11,438 nt of DNA from Reyranella sp. (GCA_004296815.1 SCVT01000565.1:1-11438), one strand, 5' to 3'. Numbered from the stretch's first letter, positions 1-6,753 are shown. Translations and numbers: made by a program. Notes: generated by a model not told the origin, from the letters alone.

Positions 1-2
1 TC

Positions 3-902
3 TCGGAGAGCTGGACGCAGATGGCGACCAGCTTCGGCGTAAAGGTCGAGAAGTTCGGCGCCGACTGGCGCAAGGGCGTCGACATCGCCAAGCTCGCGGA
101 GCGCCTCACGAAGGACAAGCAGCACGAGATCAAGGCCGTGCTGGTGGTCCACAACGAGACGGCGACCGGCATGTTCATCCCGATCCAGGATGTCCGCCGC
201 GCGCTCGACGAGACCAAGCACCCCGCCCTGCTGCTCTCCGACACGATCTCCTCGCTGGGCAGCCTCGAGTACAAGATGGATGCCTGGGGCATCGACGTCA
301 CCGTCGGCGGCAGCCAGAAGGGGCTGATGCTGCCGACCGGCATGTCGATGACCGGCGTCAGCAACAAGGCGCTCGAGGTCGCGGCCAAATCCAAGATGCC
401 GCGCCACTACTTCAACTGGCAGATGATGAACGCCCGCAAGCCGCAGAGTTTCGTCGGCACGGCGCCGGTGCACATGTTCTTCGGCCTGCAGGAGTCGCTG
501 CGGATGATCGAGGAGGAGAGCCTCGACGCGGTGATCGCGCGCCACACGCGGCTGGGCGAAGCGACGCGCGCCGCCGTGCGCGCCTGGGGCGCCGACGGCA
601 AGGGCCCGCATCTCTACTGCCAGGCAGAGGACCGCCTCTCCAACTCGGTGACGACGGTGATGATGCCGGAGGGCCACAGCTCCGACGGCATGCGCAAGGC
701 TGCGGTCGACCGCTTCAACCTGTCGCTGGGCGGCGGCCTCGGGCCGCTGATGGGCAAGGTGTTCCGCATCGGCCACATGGGCGACCTCAACGAGCCGATG
801 CTGCTGGGCTGCCTCGCCACCACCGAGCTCGCGATGAAGACAGCCGGCGTGCCGTTCGCGCCGGGCGGCGTCGACGCCGCGATCGCTTCTCTAGCGAGCT
901 AG
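3..902 (+). CDS. Serine-glyoxylate aminotransferase-like class V aminotransferase (5' end cut off by window)
   Basis: PLP-dependent fold-type I, class V aminotransferase. The family typically transfers the amino group of serine (or alanine) to glyoxylate, giving glycine and hydroxypyruvate (or pyruvate), in the cytoplasm. The reading frame is open from the first bases of the window (SESWTQ precedes the ATG at 21), and the protein enters in the middle of the large domain, so the true start lies to the left and the ATG at 21 is internal. Visible motifs: SDTISSLGS with the Asp expected to contact the PLP ring nitrogen (codon 240-242), and GGSQKGLM with the Schiff-base Lys (codon 318-320). The C-terminal small domain is complete (RIGHMGDLNEP, then GCLATTELA). 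The TAG stop shares the CTAG at 899-902 with the stop of the converging carbonic anhydrase. Family assignment is firm. Substrate preference (serine versus alanine as donor) is inferred. Confidence 0.9.
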   Translation, partial: SESWTQMATSFGVKVEKFGADWRKGVDIAKLAERLTKDKQHEIKAVLVVHNETATGMFIPIQDVRRALDETKHPALLLSDTISSLGSLEYKMDAWGIDVTVGGSQKGLMLPTGMSMTGVSNKALEVAAKSKMPRHYFNWQMMNARKPQSFVGTAPVHMFFGLQESLRMIEEESLDAVIARHTRLGEATRAAVRAWGADGKGPHLYCQAEDRLSNSVTTVMMPEGHSSDGMRKAAVDRFNLSLGGGLGPLMGKVFRIGHMGDLNEPMLLGCLATTELAMKTAGVPFAPGGVDAAIASLAS

Positions 903-1639
903 AAGGCGGGCTTCTTTCCGGCGACGGACGCCACGAATCGATCGGGCGTGATCGCCGACAGGGCGGTCCGCGCCGTCACGGCGACGTCGAGCTTGGTGCC
1001 GATCACGGGCGCGAACGAGGCCGTCTCGGGATCGAAGGCATAGAGCTGGCCTTCGGTCAGGTTGAACCACCAAGCGTGCAGGACCAGGGTGCCGGCGGCG
1101 ACACGCTCGGCGACCCAGCGGAAGCCCATCAGGTTCTTCACGCTGTTCACGACGGCCGCCTGCTCGACGGCGCGCGCGATCTCCTCGCGTGGCCGGCCGA
1201 CCAGATTCTTGACGACGAGATCGCGCACATCCTGCGCGATGGCGGTCCAGGTCGAGAGATAGTCGTAGTCGGCGTACGCGCTGTCGCGGCCGTCGACCAG
1301 CGCGCCGATGCCGCCGCACAGCGCATGGCCCAGCACGACGATGTGCTCCACACCGAGGCCGCGTACCGCGAACTCGATGGCGGCCGACGTGCCGTGATGA
1401 CGCTTGTCGGGCGGGTACTGCGCCGGCGGCACCATGGCCGCGACGTTACGGACGGTGAAGATGTCGCCGGGCTTGGTCTGCGTCAGGATGCCGGGATCTA
1501 CGCGCGCATCGGCACAGCCAACGATCAGGATCTTCGGCGCCTGGCCCTCGGTCGCGAGCTTCTCGAAGAGGTCGAGATGTTCGCGGTAGTAGCCCAGCCG
1601 GAAATCTGCGAAGCCTTGAAGGAGCCGTTCCAATGCCAT
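899..1639 (-). CDS. Beta-class carbonic anhydrase
   Basis: Interconverts CO2 and bicarbonate. Beta-class enzymes are cytoplasmic zinc proteins. Counting from the ATG at 1639 (246 aa), the zinc/catalytic signature CADAR gives Cys42, the Asp44-Arg46 dyad, and the HALCGG segment supplies His105 and Cys108, so all expected ligands are present. No signal peptide is seen. The family often begins with a short helix (here ALERLLQGFADFR), which fits the ATG at 1639. An in-frame GTG at 1648 would add three residues, but neither start has a clear ribosome binding site. The gene is divergent from the hydratase-family gene at 1653 with only 13 bp between start codons, and convergent with the aminotransferase, sharing a CTAG stop palindrome. 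There is no room for a dedicated terminator. Next to a glyoxylate aminotransferase it could supply bicarbonate to carboxylases, but that link is inference. Confidence 0.93.
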   Translation of the reverse strand: MALERLLQGFADFRLGYYREHLDLFEKLATEGQAPKILIVGCADARVDPGILTQTKPGDIFTVRNVAAMVPPAQYPPDKRHHGTSAAIEFAVRGLGVEHIVVLGHALCGGIGALVDGRDSAYADYDYLSTWTAIAQDVRDLVVKNLVGRPREEIARAVEQAAVVNSVKNLMGFRWVAERVAAGTLVLHAWWFNLTEGQLYAFDPETASFAPVIGTKLDVAVTARTALSAITPDRFVASVAGKKPAF

Positions 1640-1652
1640 AGTGGACACTGCA

Positions 1653-2432
1653 ATGACCGAAGAACTGCTCTACGACAAGCGCGGCGACATCGGCTGGGTG
1701 ACGTTCAACCGGCCGCAGGCGCGCAACGCCCTTACCTTCGCGATGTATGAAGGATTGGCCGAGATCTGCGCCCGGGTCGGCAAGACCGGCGAGGTCCGCG
1801 CGCTGGTCGTCACCGGGGCGGGCGACAAGGCCTTCGCGGCCGGCACCGACATCGCCCAGTTCAAGAGCTTCGAGAGCGGCGAGGACGGCATCGCCTACGA
1901 GAAGAAGATCGACCGCATCGTGGGTGAGATCGAGGCCTGCGCCGTGCCGACCATCGCCGCGGTAGCAGGCTTCTGCACCGGCGGCGGGGCGGCGATCGCC
2001 GCGGTCTGCGACTTCCGGATCGCCACGGCGAGCGCCCAGTTCGGCTTCCCGATCGCGCGCACCCTCGGCAACTGCCTGTCCATGGCCAACTACGCCCGGC
2101 TGGTCGCCCTGCTCGGCCCGCAACGGGTCAAGGAAATGCTGCTGCTGGCCAAACTCATGGACGCCCAGGCGGCGCTCGCCTGCGGGCTGGTCAGCGAGCT
2201 GCTGCCCGGCGTTCCCGCCCTCCATGCCCGCGCCGAGGAGCTGGGCCGGACCCTGGCCGGCCACGCCCCAATCACCATGCGGGTCACCAAGGAGGCCTTG
2301 CGCCGGCTTCAGGCCCGGATGGGCGAGGAGAATATCGACGATCTCGTCAGACTGGCTTACGGTAGCGCCGACTTCCGCGAGGGCATGGCGGCCTTCCTGG
2401 AGAAGCGGGCGCCCAAATGGTCCGGCGCCTGA
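1653..2432 (+). CDS. Enoyl-CoA hydratase/isomerase (crotonase) family protein lacking both catalytic Glu
   Basis: A 259 aa crotonase-fold protein. Such proteins bind acyl-CoA thioesters and use an oxyanion hole to stabilise an enolate. Oxyanion-hole elements are visible at FAAGTDI (61-67) and TGGGAAIA (109-116). In classical hydratases the two catalytic glutamates sit in GGGCEL and QPEI. Here those positions read Ala114 and Ile134 (FGFPIARTLG), so ordinary hydration of trans-2-enoyl-CoA is not expected. It may be an isomerase, hydrolase, decarboxylase or other crotonase variant. The start is taken as the ATG at 1653 because homologues typically begin just before the LLYDKRGDIGWVTFNRP strand. 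An upstream in-frame GTG at 1641 is possible but would almost touch the divergent carbonic anhydrase start. The lipoprotein gene follows 25 nt after the stop and is probably co-transcribed. Family certain, reaction unknown. Confidence 0.88.
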   Translation: MTEELLYDKRGDIGWVTFNRPQARNALTFAMYEGLAEICARVGKTGEVRALVVTGAGDKAFAAGTDIAQFKSFESGEDGIAYEKKIDRIVGEIEACAVPTIAAVAGFCTGGGAAIAAVCDFRIATASAQFGFPIARTLGNCLSMANYARLVALLGPQRVKEMLLLAKLMDAQAALACGLVSELLPGVPALHARAEELGRTLAGHAPITMRVTKEALRRLQARMGEENIDDLVRLAYGSADFREGMAAFLEKRAPKWSGA

Positions 2433-2447
2433 CAGAGGAATGACCAC

Positions 2448-2453
2448 GGAGGA
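2448..2453 (+). promoter_or_regulatory. Ribosome binding site deciding the lipoprotein start
   Basis: GGAGGA lies 4-5 nt before the ATG at 2458. An earlier in-frame ATG at 2440 has its purine stretch directly touching it, which is too close, and would put six extra residues in front of the lipoprotein signal. The start at 2458 is therefore preferred. Confidence 0.75.
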
Positions 2454-2457
2454 ATTG

Positions 2458-2862
2458 ATGATCCGGATTGCCAAAGTCGCCACCGTTCTCGGCCTGTGCG
2501 TTGCCGCCGCCGCCTGCCAGAACCCCCAGCAGGTGATCGCGAACAAGGAAGACATGATGGTCGCGGCGGGCTTCAAGTTCGTGCCCGCGAACACGCCGCA
2601 GCGCCAGAATTCGTTCAAGAACCTGCCGCCGCACAAGTTCTCGCGCGAGATCAAGAACGGCCAGGTGTTCTACGTCTACCCGGACCCGACGGTCTGCGTG
2701 TGCATCTATGTCGGCAACCAGGCGGCCTACGGCACGTACCGCAACAACATGTTCCAGAAGAACCTGGCGGACGAGCAGCAGATGACCGCCGACGAGAACG
2801 CGATGAACGACTGGGACTGGGGTCCCTGGGGCGGCTACCCGTATCCGGGCTGGTACTACTAG
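2458..2862 (+). CDS. Small exported lipoprotein of unknown function, aromatic C-terminal tail
   Basis: I do not recognise a named family. The 134 aa product starts MIRIAKVATVLGLCVAAAAC, a positively charged n-region and hydrophobic core ending in a lipobox-like AAAC, so Cys20 is the likely lipidation site and the mature protein is probably membrane-anchored in the periplasm. The mature part has about 110 residues, including a CVCIYVG strand with two closely spaced cysteines and a tail very rich in Trp, Tyr, Gly and Pro (NDWDWGPWGGYPYPGWYY). There is no membrane segment beyond the signal. The gene lies 25 nt downstream of the crotonase-family gene with a good ribosome binding site, suggesting one transcript, though a functional link between a cytoplasmic acyl-CoA enzyme and an envelope lipoprotein is not evident. 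Codon use resembles the neighbours. Coding status is well supported; function is unknown. Confidence 0.82.
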   Translation: MIRIAKVATVLGLCVAAAACQNPQQVIANKEDMMVAAGFKFVPANTPQRQNSFKNLPPHKFSREIKNGQVFYVYPDPTVCVCIYVGNQAAYGTYRNNMFQKNLADEQQMTADENAMNDWDWGPWGGYPYPGWYY

Positions 2863-2871
2863 GCCTCAGGC

Positions 2872-3081
2872 CTAGCCCTGCCAGAACCACTTCGCGGCCT
2901 CGGCCTGCTGATCCGCAGGGCTGAGGCCGAGATCGACCAACGTACGTGAATCGAGCAGCGCCAGCTGGCGCCGCGTATTGCTGCGCAGGCGCCAGAGGTC
3001 GAACTGCGCCTTGAGCGTGGGAAGCAGCCCGGTCGTTCGCGGCGCTGCGGGAAGTGTGACGAGGCGCGGAGCGTAGTGCAT
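2872..3081 (-). CDS. DUF1127 domain small protein
   Basis: A 69 aa protein with a C-terminal DUF1127 (YjiS-like) domain. It is recognised by the basic helix WRLRSNTRRQLALLDSRTL, then VDLGLSPADQQAEA and the terminal KWFW. DUF1127 proteins are short, arginine-rich and frequent in Alphaproteobacteria. Some members have been implicated in RNA-linked regulation and in phosphate or carbon metabolism, but the role of this copy is unknown. The domain fills about residues 28-66, behind a roughly 27-residue leader. The ATG at 3081 is directly abutted by a perfect hairpin (3082-3100), and no Shine-Dalgarno sequence is visible. Either translation is unusual or controlled, or a non-ATG start further in is used. 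It lies 54 bp downstream of the hydratase gene on the same strand and could be read from that transcript. Confidence 0.82.
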   Translation of the reverse strand: MHYAPRLVTLPAAPRTTGLLPTLKAQFDLWRLRSNTRRQLALLDSRTLVDLGLSPADQQAEAAKWFWQG

Positions 3082-3100
3082 GCCCGGCGTTATGCCGGGC
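3082..3100 (-). promoter_or_regulatory. Perfect hairpin abutting the DUF1127 start codon
   Basis: GCCCGGC and GCCGGGC form a perfect 7 bp G/C-only stem around a 5 nt loop (GTTAT on the plus strand). It lies in the 54 bp gap after the hydratase stop and ends on the base before the DUF1127 ATG. There is no T-run after it on the minus strand, so it is not a standard intrinsic terminator. It could occlude ribosome access or mark a processed 5' end. The structure is seen; the role is inferred. Confidence 0.5.
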
Positions 3101-3135
3101 GGCCGCTGTCCGCTGTTACGGTCGCTGCCGAACCT

Positions 3136-3891
3136 TCAGAACGACGCCTCGACGGCGCCTAGTCCTTCGAACTCGCCGCGTGCCTTGGTGCCCGGCGGAA
3201 AGTAGCGCAAGCCCGTCCACGATCCGGTCGTGATCGCCTGGCCGGCGCGGATTCCGCCGCGCTGGCGCACCGCATGATCGATCATCCAGGCGAGCGGTCG
3301 CACCGGATCGACGGCCCCCAGGCCGCCCTTCTGGTCGACCACCGTCTTGCCGTCGATCACGAGCTTCACGGGCAGGTTCGCCCAGTCGCGCGAACTCCAG
3401 GCCTTGAACGAACTGCCCATGACCAGCGCGTGGTTCATCTGGTTGTCGGCCAGCAGCCACTCCGGATCGGCCTTCGCGAAATCCGCAAGACGCGTGTCGA
3501 CGATCTCCATGCCGACGAAGGCATCGCCCACGGCGTCGAGCGCCTCGTCGCGCGACACGGCTTTGCGGCGCGCAGGAATGTCGCGGACGATGTGGAAGGA
3601 GATCTCCACCTCGACGCCGATCATGTGCATGGCCTTGCCGTCGAAGCGGGCCGGCGACGCCACCAGAGCGCCGGCGAGAAGTGGCGCGGGATTCGGTTCG
3701 GCCGTGGGCGTGCGCGCGCCGACCTTCCAGCCGGCGACCGGGCCGGTCGCGCGCGCGACGCCGTCCTGGATCGCATATACCGCAGCGCGGTTCGGCAGGG
3801 CGAAAGGCGGCGCCACCTGGGTGCCGGTGCGGCGTGCCTGCAGGAGGGCCTGGACGGCCCGGGAAACGTCGGCGGAAACGTCGGAGGTCAT
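3136..3891 (-). CDS. 2-keto-4-pentenoate hydratase-like protein (MhpD / fumarylacetoacetate hydrolase superfamily)
   Basis: Members of this family hydrate 2-hydroxypenta-2,4-dienoate to 4-hydroxy-2-oxovalerate, or act as the related oxalocrotonate decarboxylase, late in meta-cleavage pathways. They need a divalent metal and are cytoplasmic. Counting from the ATG at 3891 (251 aa, close to the usual 260): the GWKVG motif has Lys56, GVEVE supplies metal ligands Glu94 and Glu96, GMEIVDTR supplies Glu129, DNQMNHALVMGSS follows, and the C-terminal TGSWTG plus FEGLGAVEASF strand is typical. A TTG at 3906 would add five residues but is less likely. The start is 40 bp from the divergent amidohydrolase start, so the two units probably share a control region. 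The substrate cannot be read from the sequence: no ring-cleavage dioxygenase or aldolase is present in this window. Confidence 0.88.
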   Translation of the reverse strand: MTSDVSADVSRAVQALLQARRTGTQVAPPFALPNRAAVYAIQDGVARATGPVAGWKVGARTPTAEPNPAPLLAGALVASPARFDGKAMHMIGVEVEISFHIVRDIPARRKAVSRDEALDAVGDAFVGMEIVDTRLADFAKADPEWLLADNQMNHALVMGSSFKAWSSRDWANLPVKLVIDGKTVVDQKGGLGAVDPVRPLAWMIDHAVRQRGGIRAGQAITTGSWTGLRYFPPGTKARGEFEGLGAVEASF

Positions 3892-3921
3892 GCTAGGCTC
3901 GCCCAAAACGAGAAGATCACC

Positions 3922-3927
3922 GGAGGG
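3922..3927 (+). promoter_or_regulatory. Strong ribosome binding site of the amidohydrolase gene
   Basis: GGAGGG sits 4 nt before the ATG at 3932. It fixes this ATG as the start, although the reading frame stays open for nearly 600 nt upstream, antisense to the hydratase gene. Confidence 0.85.
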
Positions 3928-3931
3928 AACA

Positions 3932-5113
3932 ATGCCCTACGCTACGGGCCGCGTCATTCACGATGCCGACGCGCACATCATGGAAGTGCCGGGCTTCCTC
4001 GACGAGCATCTCGAGGCGAGGCACCGCGCGACGGTGACCGACGCCGTTCTCTTTCCGCGCCACGAGGGCTTCCAAAGCACGCGCCTGAAGGCCGTGCCGA
4101 AGACCGACTTCGACGAGCAGCAGATCATGCTCGCCAAGAACTGGGATGCGCTCGGCTCGTCGACACGGCAGGACCGGCCGCGCTCGGTCGACCTGCTGGG
4201 CTTCGCCAGTCAGCTCATGTTCACCACGGCGCTGCTCAACTACTCCTCGGTGCTGGAAGGCGGCCGTGACGCCGAGCTCGCTTACGCCGTGGCGCGCGCC
4301 CACACCCGCCACATGGTCGAGTTCTGCTCGGTCGACCGCCGCTTGTTGCCCACCGGCTACGTCCCGCTGATCGACTTCGAGCGCACGGAAAAGGCCGCGC
4401 GCGAGGCGATCGAGATGGGCGCCAAGGCGCTGATGATCCCGTCGCGCTGCCCGGACAACCATTCGCCAAGCCATATCGGCTTCGATCCGCTCTGGGCGAT
4501 CACCCAGGAGGCCGGCCTGCCGATCGTGTTCCATGTCGGCGGTGGCGGAAAGCTCCTGGAAGAGGCGTACTTCAACAACGGCCTGCCGCCGGTGCCCGAC
4601 TTCCATGGCGGCGACGACAATTTCAAGTCGATCGACTACATGGCGATCGCCTATCCGGTGATGAAGGCGCTGACGGCGCTGGTGGTCGACCGCGTGCTCG
4701 ACCGCTTCCCGCGCCTGAAGTTCGGCGTCATCGAGCAGGGCGCCTCGTGGGTGCCGGGCTGGATGCGCAACATGGATTCAGCCCACAACGCCTTCTACAA
4801 GAACGAGGAGCGGCTGCAGAAGATGTCGCTGAAGCCCAGCGAATACGTACAGCGCCAAGTCCGCGTCACCCCCTACCCGCACGAGGATGCCGGCTGGATC
4901 ATCGCCAACACGGGCGATGAGGTGTGCCTCTTCTCCTCCGACTACCCGCACGTCGAGGGCGGCCGACATCCCATCAAGCGCTTCGAGGCATCGATGGAGA
5001 AGGCCGGCACGACCGAGGCACAGAAACAGAAATTCTATTGCGACAACTTCATCGACCTGATGGGCAGCGGCCTGGCGGCCGACCTGCGGCATCCGGCACA
5101 GGTGGCGGCATGA
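3932..5113 (+). CDS. Amidohydrolase-2 family metal-dependent TIM-barrel protein
   Basis: A 393 aa member of the amidohydrolase-2 (ACMSD-like) branch of the metal-dependent hydrolases. This branch includes non-oxidative decarboxylases of aromatic or carboxymuconate compounds as well as hydrolases, all built on a TIM barrel. Motifs in order: DADAHIMEVP near the N-terminus with Asp13/His15 as metal-ligand candidates, VFHVGGGG with His201, IEQGASWVPGW in the later barrel, and SSDYPHVEGG with Asp337 and His340. There is no signal peptide, so it is cytoplasmic. Its TGA overlaps the ATG of the next hydratase-family gene (ATGA at 5110-5113), showing translational coupling. It is divergent from the 2-keto-4-pentenoate hydratase-like gene by 40 bp. 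The three genes together suggest a catabolic module. Whether this enzyme hydrolyses or decarboxylates, and on what, is unknown. Confidence 0.9.
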   Translation: MPYATGRVIHDADAHIMEVPGFLDEHLEARHRATVTDAVLFPRHEGFQSTRLKAVPKTDFDEQQIMLAKNWDALGSSTRQDRPRSVDLLGFASQLMFTTALLNYSSVLEGGRDAELAYAVARAHTRHMVEFCSVDRRLLPTGYVPLIDFERTEKAAREAIEMGAKALMIPSRCPDNHSPSHIGFDPLWAITQEAGLPIVFHVGGGGKLLEEAYFNNGLPPVPDFHGGDDNFKSIDYMAIAYPVMKALTALVVDRVLDRFPRLKFGVIEQGASWVPGWMRNMDSAHNAFYKNEERLQKMSLKPSEYVQRQVRVTPYPHEDAGWIIANTGDEVCLFSSDYPHVEGGRHPIKRFEASMEKAGTTEAQKQKFYCDNFIDLMGSGLAADLRHPAQVAA

Positions 5114-5943
5114 AGACCTACTCGACCCTGCTGCAGGCGCAGGACGGCGCCGTGCGCACGATCACGACCAACCGGCCGGAAGTGCTGAACGCACAGAGCC
5201 GGATCCTGCTGGAGGAGCTGGACGACGCGTTCGCAGCGGCCGTCGACGACAACTCCGTGAAGGTCATCATCCTGGCGGGCGCGGGCAAGCACTTCTCGGC
5301 GGGCCACGATCTCGGCAGCCCGGAGGAGATGGAAGACCAGAAGAAGACGCCGCTCGAACCAGGCTTCAAGGGCGAGTACCGGCGCCTCTGGGAGCGCTTC
5401 TTCGAGAACACGATGCGCTGGCGCGACCTGCCGAAGCCCACGATCGCGCAGGTCCAGGGCTACTGCATCATGGGCGGCATGATGATCGCCTCGGCCTGCG
5501 ACATCATCATCGCGAGCGAGGATGCGCAGTTCGCCGACCGCGCCGTGAAGTGGGGCGGCAGCCACGTGCAGTATTTCTCGATGCCCTGGGAGCTGGGGCC
5601 GAGAAAGACCAAGGAATACCTCTTCACCGGCGACTTCATCGGCGCCCGCGAAGCCGAGCGGCTGGGTCTGGTGAACCGCGTGGTGCCGCGCGAAAAACTC
5701 GAGGCAGAGACGATGGCCTTCGCGCAGCGCGTGGCCGAGCGCGATCCCTATGCGCTGAAACTTGCCAAGGCATCGGTCAACGAGACCCAGGACGCGCAGG
5801 GCTGGAAGCAGGCGATGGAGAACGCCTTCAAGAACTACATGCTGACGATTCCCCATCGCATCGAGATGGGAACCTATGGTCCGGCCGCGCGCGAGAAGGC
5901 GCCGAAGGACCGCTTCGCAGTCCTCAACAAAAAGGCCGGCTGA
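5110..5943 (+). CDS. Enoyl-CoA hydratase (crotonase) family protein, second copy, also without catalytic Glu
   Basis: A 277 aa crotonase-fold protein beginning MKTYSTLLQ. The start codon overlaps the amidohydrolase stop by four bases, with a weak AGGTGG site at 5100-5105. Oxyanion-hole elements are HFSAGHDL (61-68) and CIMGGMMIA (119-127), followed by the usual CDIIIASEDAQFA. Aligned by eye with classical hydratases, the first catalytic Glu position is Met125 and the second is Ala145 (FADRAVKWGG), so the standard water-adding mechanism is not available. His66 inside SAGHDL is unusual for a hydratase and might act catalytically, but that is a guess. Relative to the shorter copy at 1653 it has an insert after the first oxyanion segment (about residues 70-102). 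The stop abuts the stop of the converging DUF4198 gene with no gap. It is coupled to the amidohydrolase, so it probably acts in the same pathway. Confidence 0.88.
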   Translation: MKTYSTLLQAQDGAVRTITTNRPEVLNAQSRILLEELDDAFAAAVDDNSVKVIILAGAGKHFSAGHDLGSPEEMEDQKKTPLEPGFKGEYRRLWERFFENTMRWRDLPKPTIAQVQGYCIMGGMMIASACDIIIASEDAQFADRAVKWGGSHVQYFSMPWELGPRKTKEYLFTGDFIGAREAERLGLVNRVVPREKLEAETMAFAQRVAERDPYALKLAKASVNETQDAQGWKQAMENAFKNYMLTIPHRIEMGTYGPAAREKAPKDRFAVLNKKAG

Positions 5944-6636
5944 TCAGCGCCGGGCCGTCGCCGCGGGCCGAGGCGGCCCGTCCATTCCGGCACCGACCCG
6001 AAAGGCCAGCGTGGTCACGAGGCGCATGCCGTCATAGGCCTCGGGGCCCATCGTGCCCGGCGAGTTGTCGGCCACCGCAACCTCGATGACATAGATGCCC
6101 TTCCACGGCAGGGCGATCTCGATGTTGCCCGCCTGGTCGGTGCGCACGTCACGCTTCCAGCCGGCCTCGGTCGTCACGCTCGCCTGCGCGTTCGGCAGCG
6201 GCTTGCCGTCATAGAGGATGCGGAACTGGCCGGCCTTGCCGGTGGGAACGACGTCGAGCGGGATGACGGCCTGCTGCTCCGAGAGCTCGGCGGCATAGCG
6301 GGCCGCGAGCCGGTTCAGCGTGCGCACGGGCTTGTCATCCTGCTTTCGCTCGACGATCCATGCCTGCTCGGCGACCACGGCGTTGGCGTCCACGGACAGG
6401 CCACGCAACTGATAGCCTGCGCCTCGCTTCTCGAGCTTGAGGGACTGTTCGCCCGAGGGGCCGAATGTCTTGGCTGCGGGCGCCCGCTCGAGACGTCCGA
6501 GCAGGCCGTCGCGCTGGTTCTCGCCGAAATCGCCGTAGACCAGCTCCATCCCGGCAGGGCCGATTTCCAGCCAGAGCGCGTCGGCGGATGCCGCGACCGG
6601 AGAGAGCATGAGGATCGCGGCCAGAATGAAACGCAT
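5944..6636 (-). CDS. Exported DUF4198 domain protein
   Basis: A 230 aa protein with a clear Sec signal peptide (MRFILAAILMLSPVAASA, likely cleaved before Asp19), so it is periplasmic or secreted. The mature part begins DALWLEIGPAGMELVYGDFG, like DUF4198 proteins, whose relatives include the periplasmic part of nickel/cobalt uptake systems (NikM-like). The C-terminal half has the Ig-like pattern GKPLPNAQASVTTEAG, then TDQAGNIEIALPWKGIYVIE. No transmembrane segment follows the signal and no transport genes are adjacent, so a metal role is only a family-level suggestion. The start at 6636 has a strong ribosome binding site, and upstream in-frame ATGs at 6648 and 6684 are rejected for that reason. 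Its stop directly abuts that of the converging crotonase-family gene. A GST terminator lies upstream, so it needs its own promoter in 6637-6700. I could not pick a convincing one. Confidence 0.82.
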   Translation of the reverse strand: MRFILAAILMLSPVAASADALWLEIGPAGMELVYGDFGENQRDGLLGRLERAPAAKTFGPSGEQSLKLEKRGAGYQLRGLSVDANAVVAEQAWIVERKQDDKPVRTLNRLAARYAAELSEQQAVIPLDVVPTGKAGQFRILYDGKPLPNAQASVTTEAGWKRDVRTDQAGNIEIALPWKGIYVIEVAVADNSPGTMGPEAYDGMRLVTTLAFRVGAGMDGPPRPAATARR

Positions 6637-6641
6637 GAAAG

Positions 6642-6646
6642 CCTCC
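6642..6646 (-). promoter_or_regulatory. Ribosome binding site of the DUF4198 gene
   Basis: GGAGG on the minus strand, 5 nt before the ATG at 6636. It decides the start in favour of the codon directly before the signal peptide. Confidence 0.8.
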
Positions 6647-6700
6647 ATGCGCCATGGTCTAGAGCGAGCGATTGTTAGACGCAATCCAAGAAAGCAGCCG

Positions 6701-6729
6701 AAAATCAGGCGGGCACACGGCCCGCCTGA
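6701..6729 (-). terminator. Intrinsic terminator downstream of the GST gene
   Basis: TCAGGCGGGC (6705-6714) and GCCCGCCTGA (6720-6729) form a perfect 10 bp stem with a 5 nt loop, followed on the minus strand by TTTT (6701-6704). It begins 25 nt after the GST stop. The plus-strand side lacks a T-run, so it should work only for leftward transcription. It separates the GST transcript from the DUF4198 gene. Confidence 0.8.
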
Positions 6730-6753
6730 CCCTGGAGTCTCAGCTGCTTGGGC

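Noticed and set aside
1446..2654. A 402-codon open frame on the minus strand
   Set aside because: It runs antisense through the crotonase-family gene and into the carbonic anhydrase in another frame; composition is that of a GC shadow.
2861..2873. AGGCCT repeated with one base between, just after the lipoprotein stop
   Set aside because: Each unit is itself palindromic and too short to form a terminator stem; there is no T-run.
3347..3931. Upstream extension of the amidohydrolase reading frame
   Set aside because: The extension is antisense to the hydratase-like gene and unlike any family N-terminus, while the ATG at 3932 has a strong ribosome binding site and directly precedes the metal motif.
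5110..5943. Paralogous duplication of the two crotonase-family genes within the window
   Set aside because: The two proteins differ throughout, including length, insert and the residues replacing the catalytic glutamates, so they are not a recent duplication.
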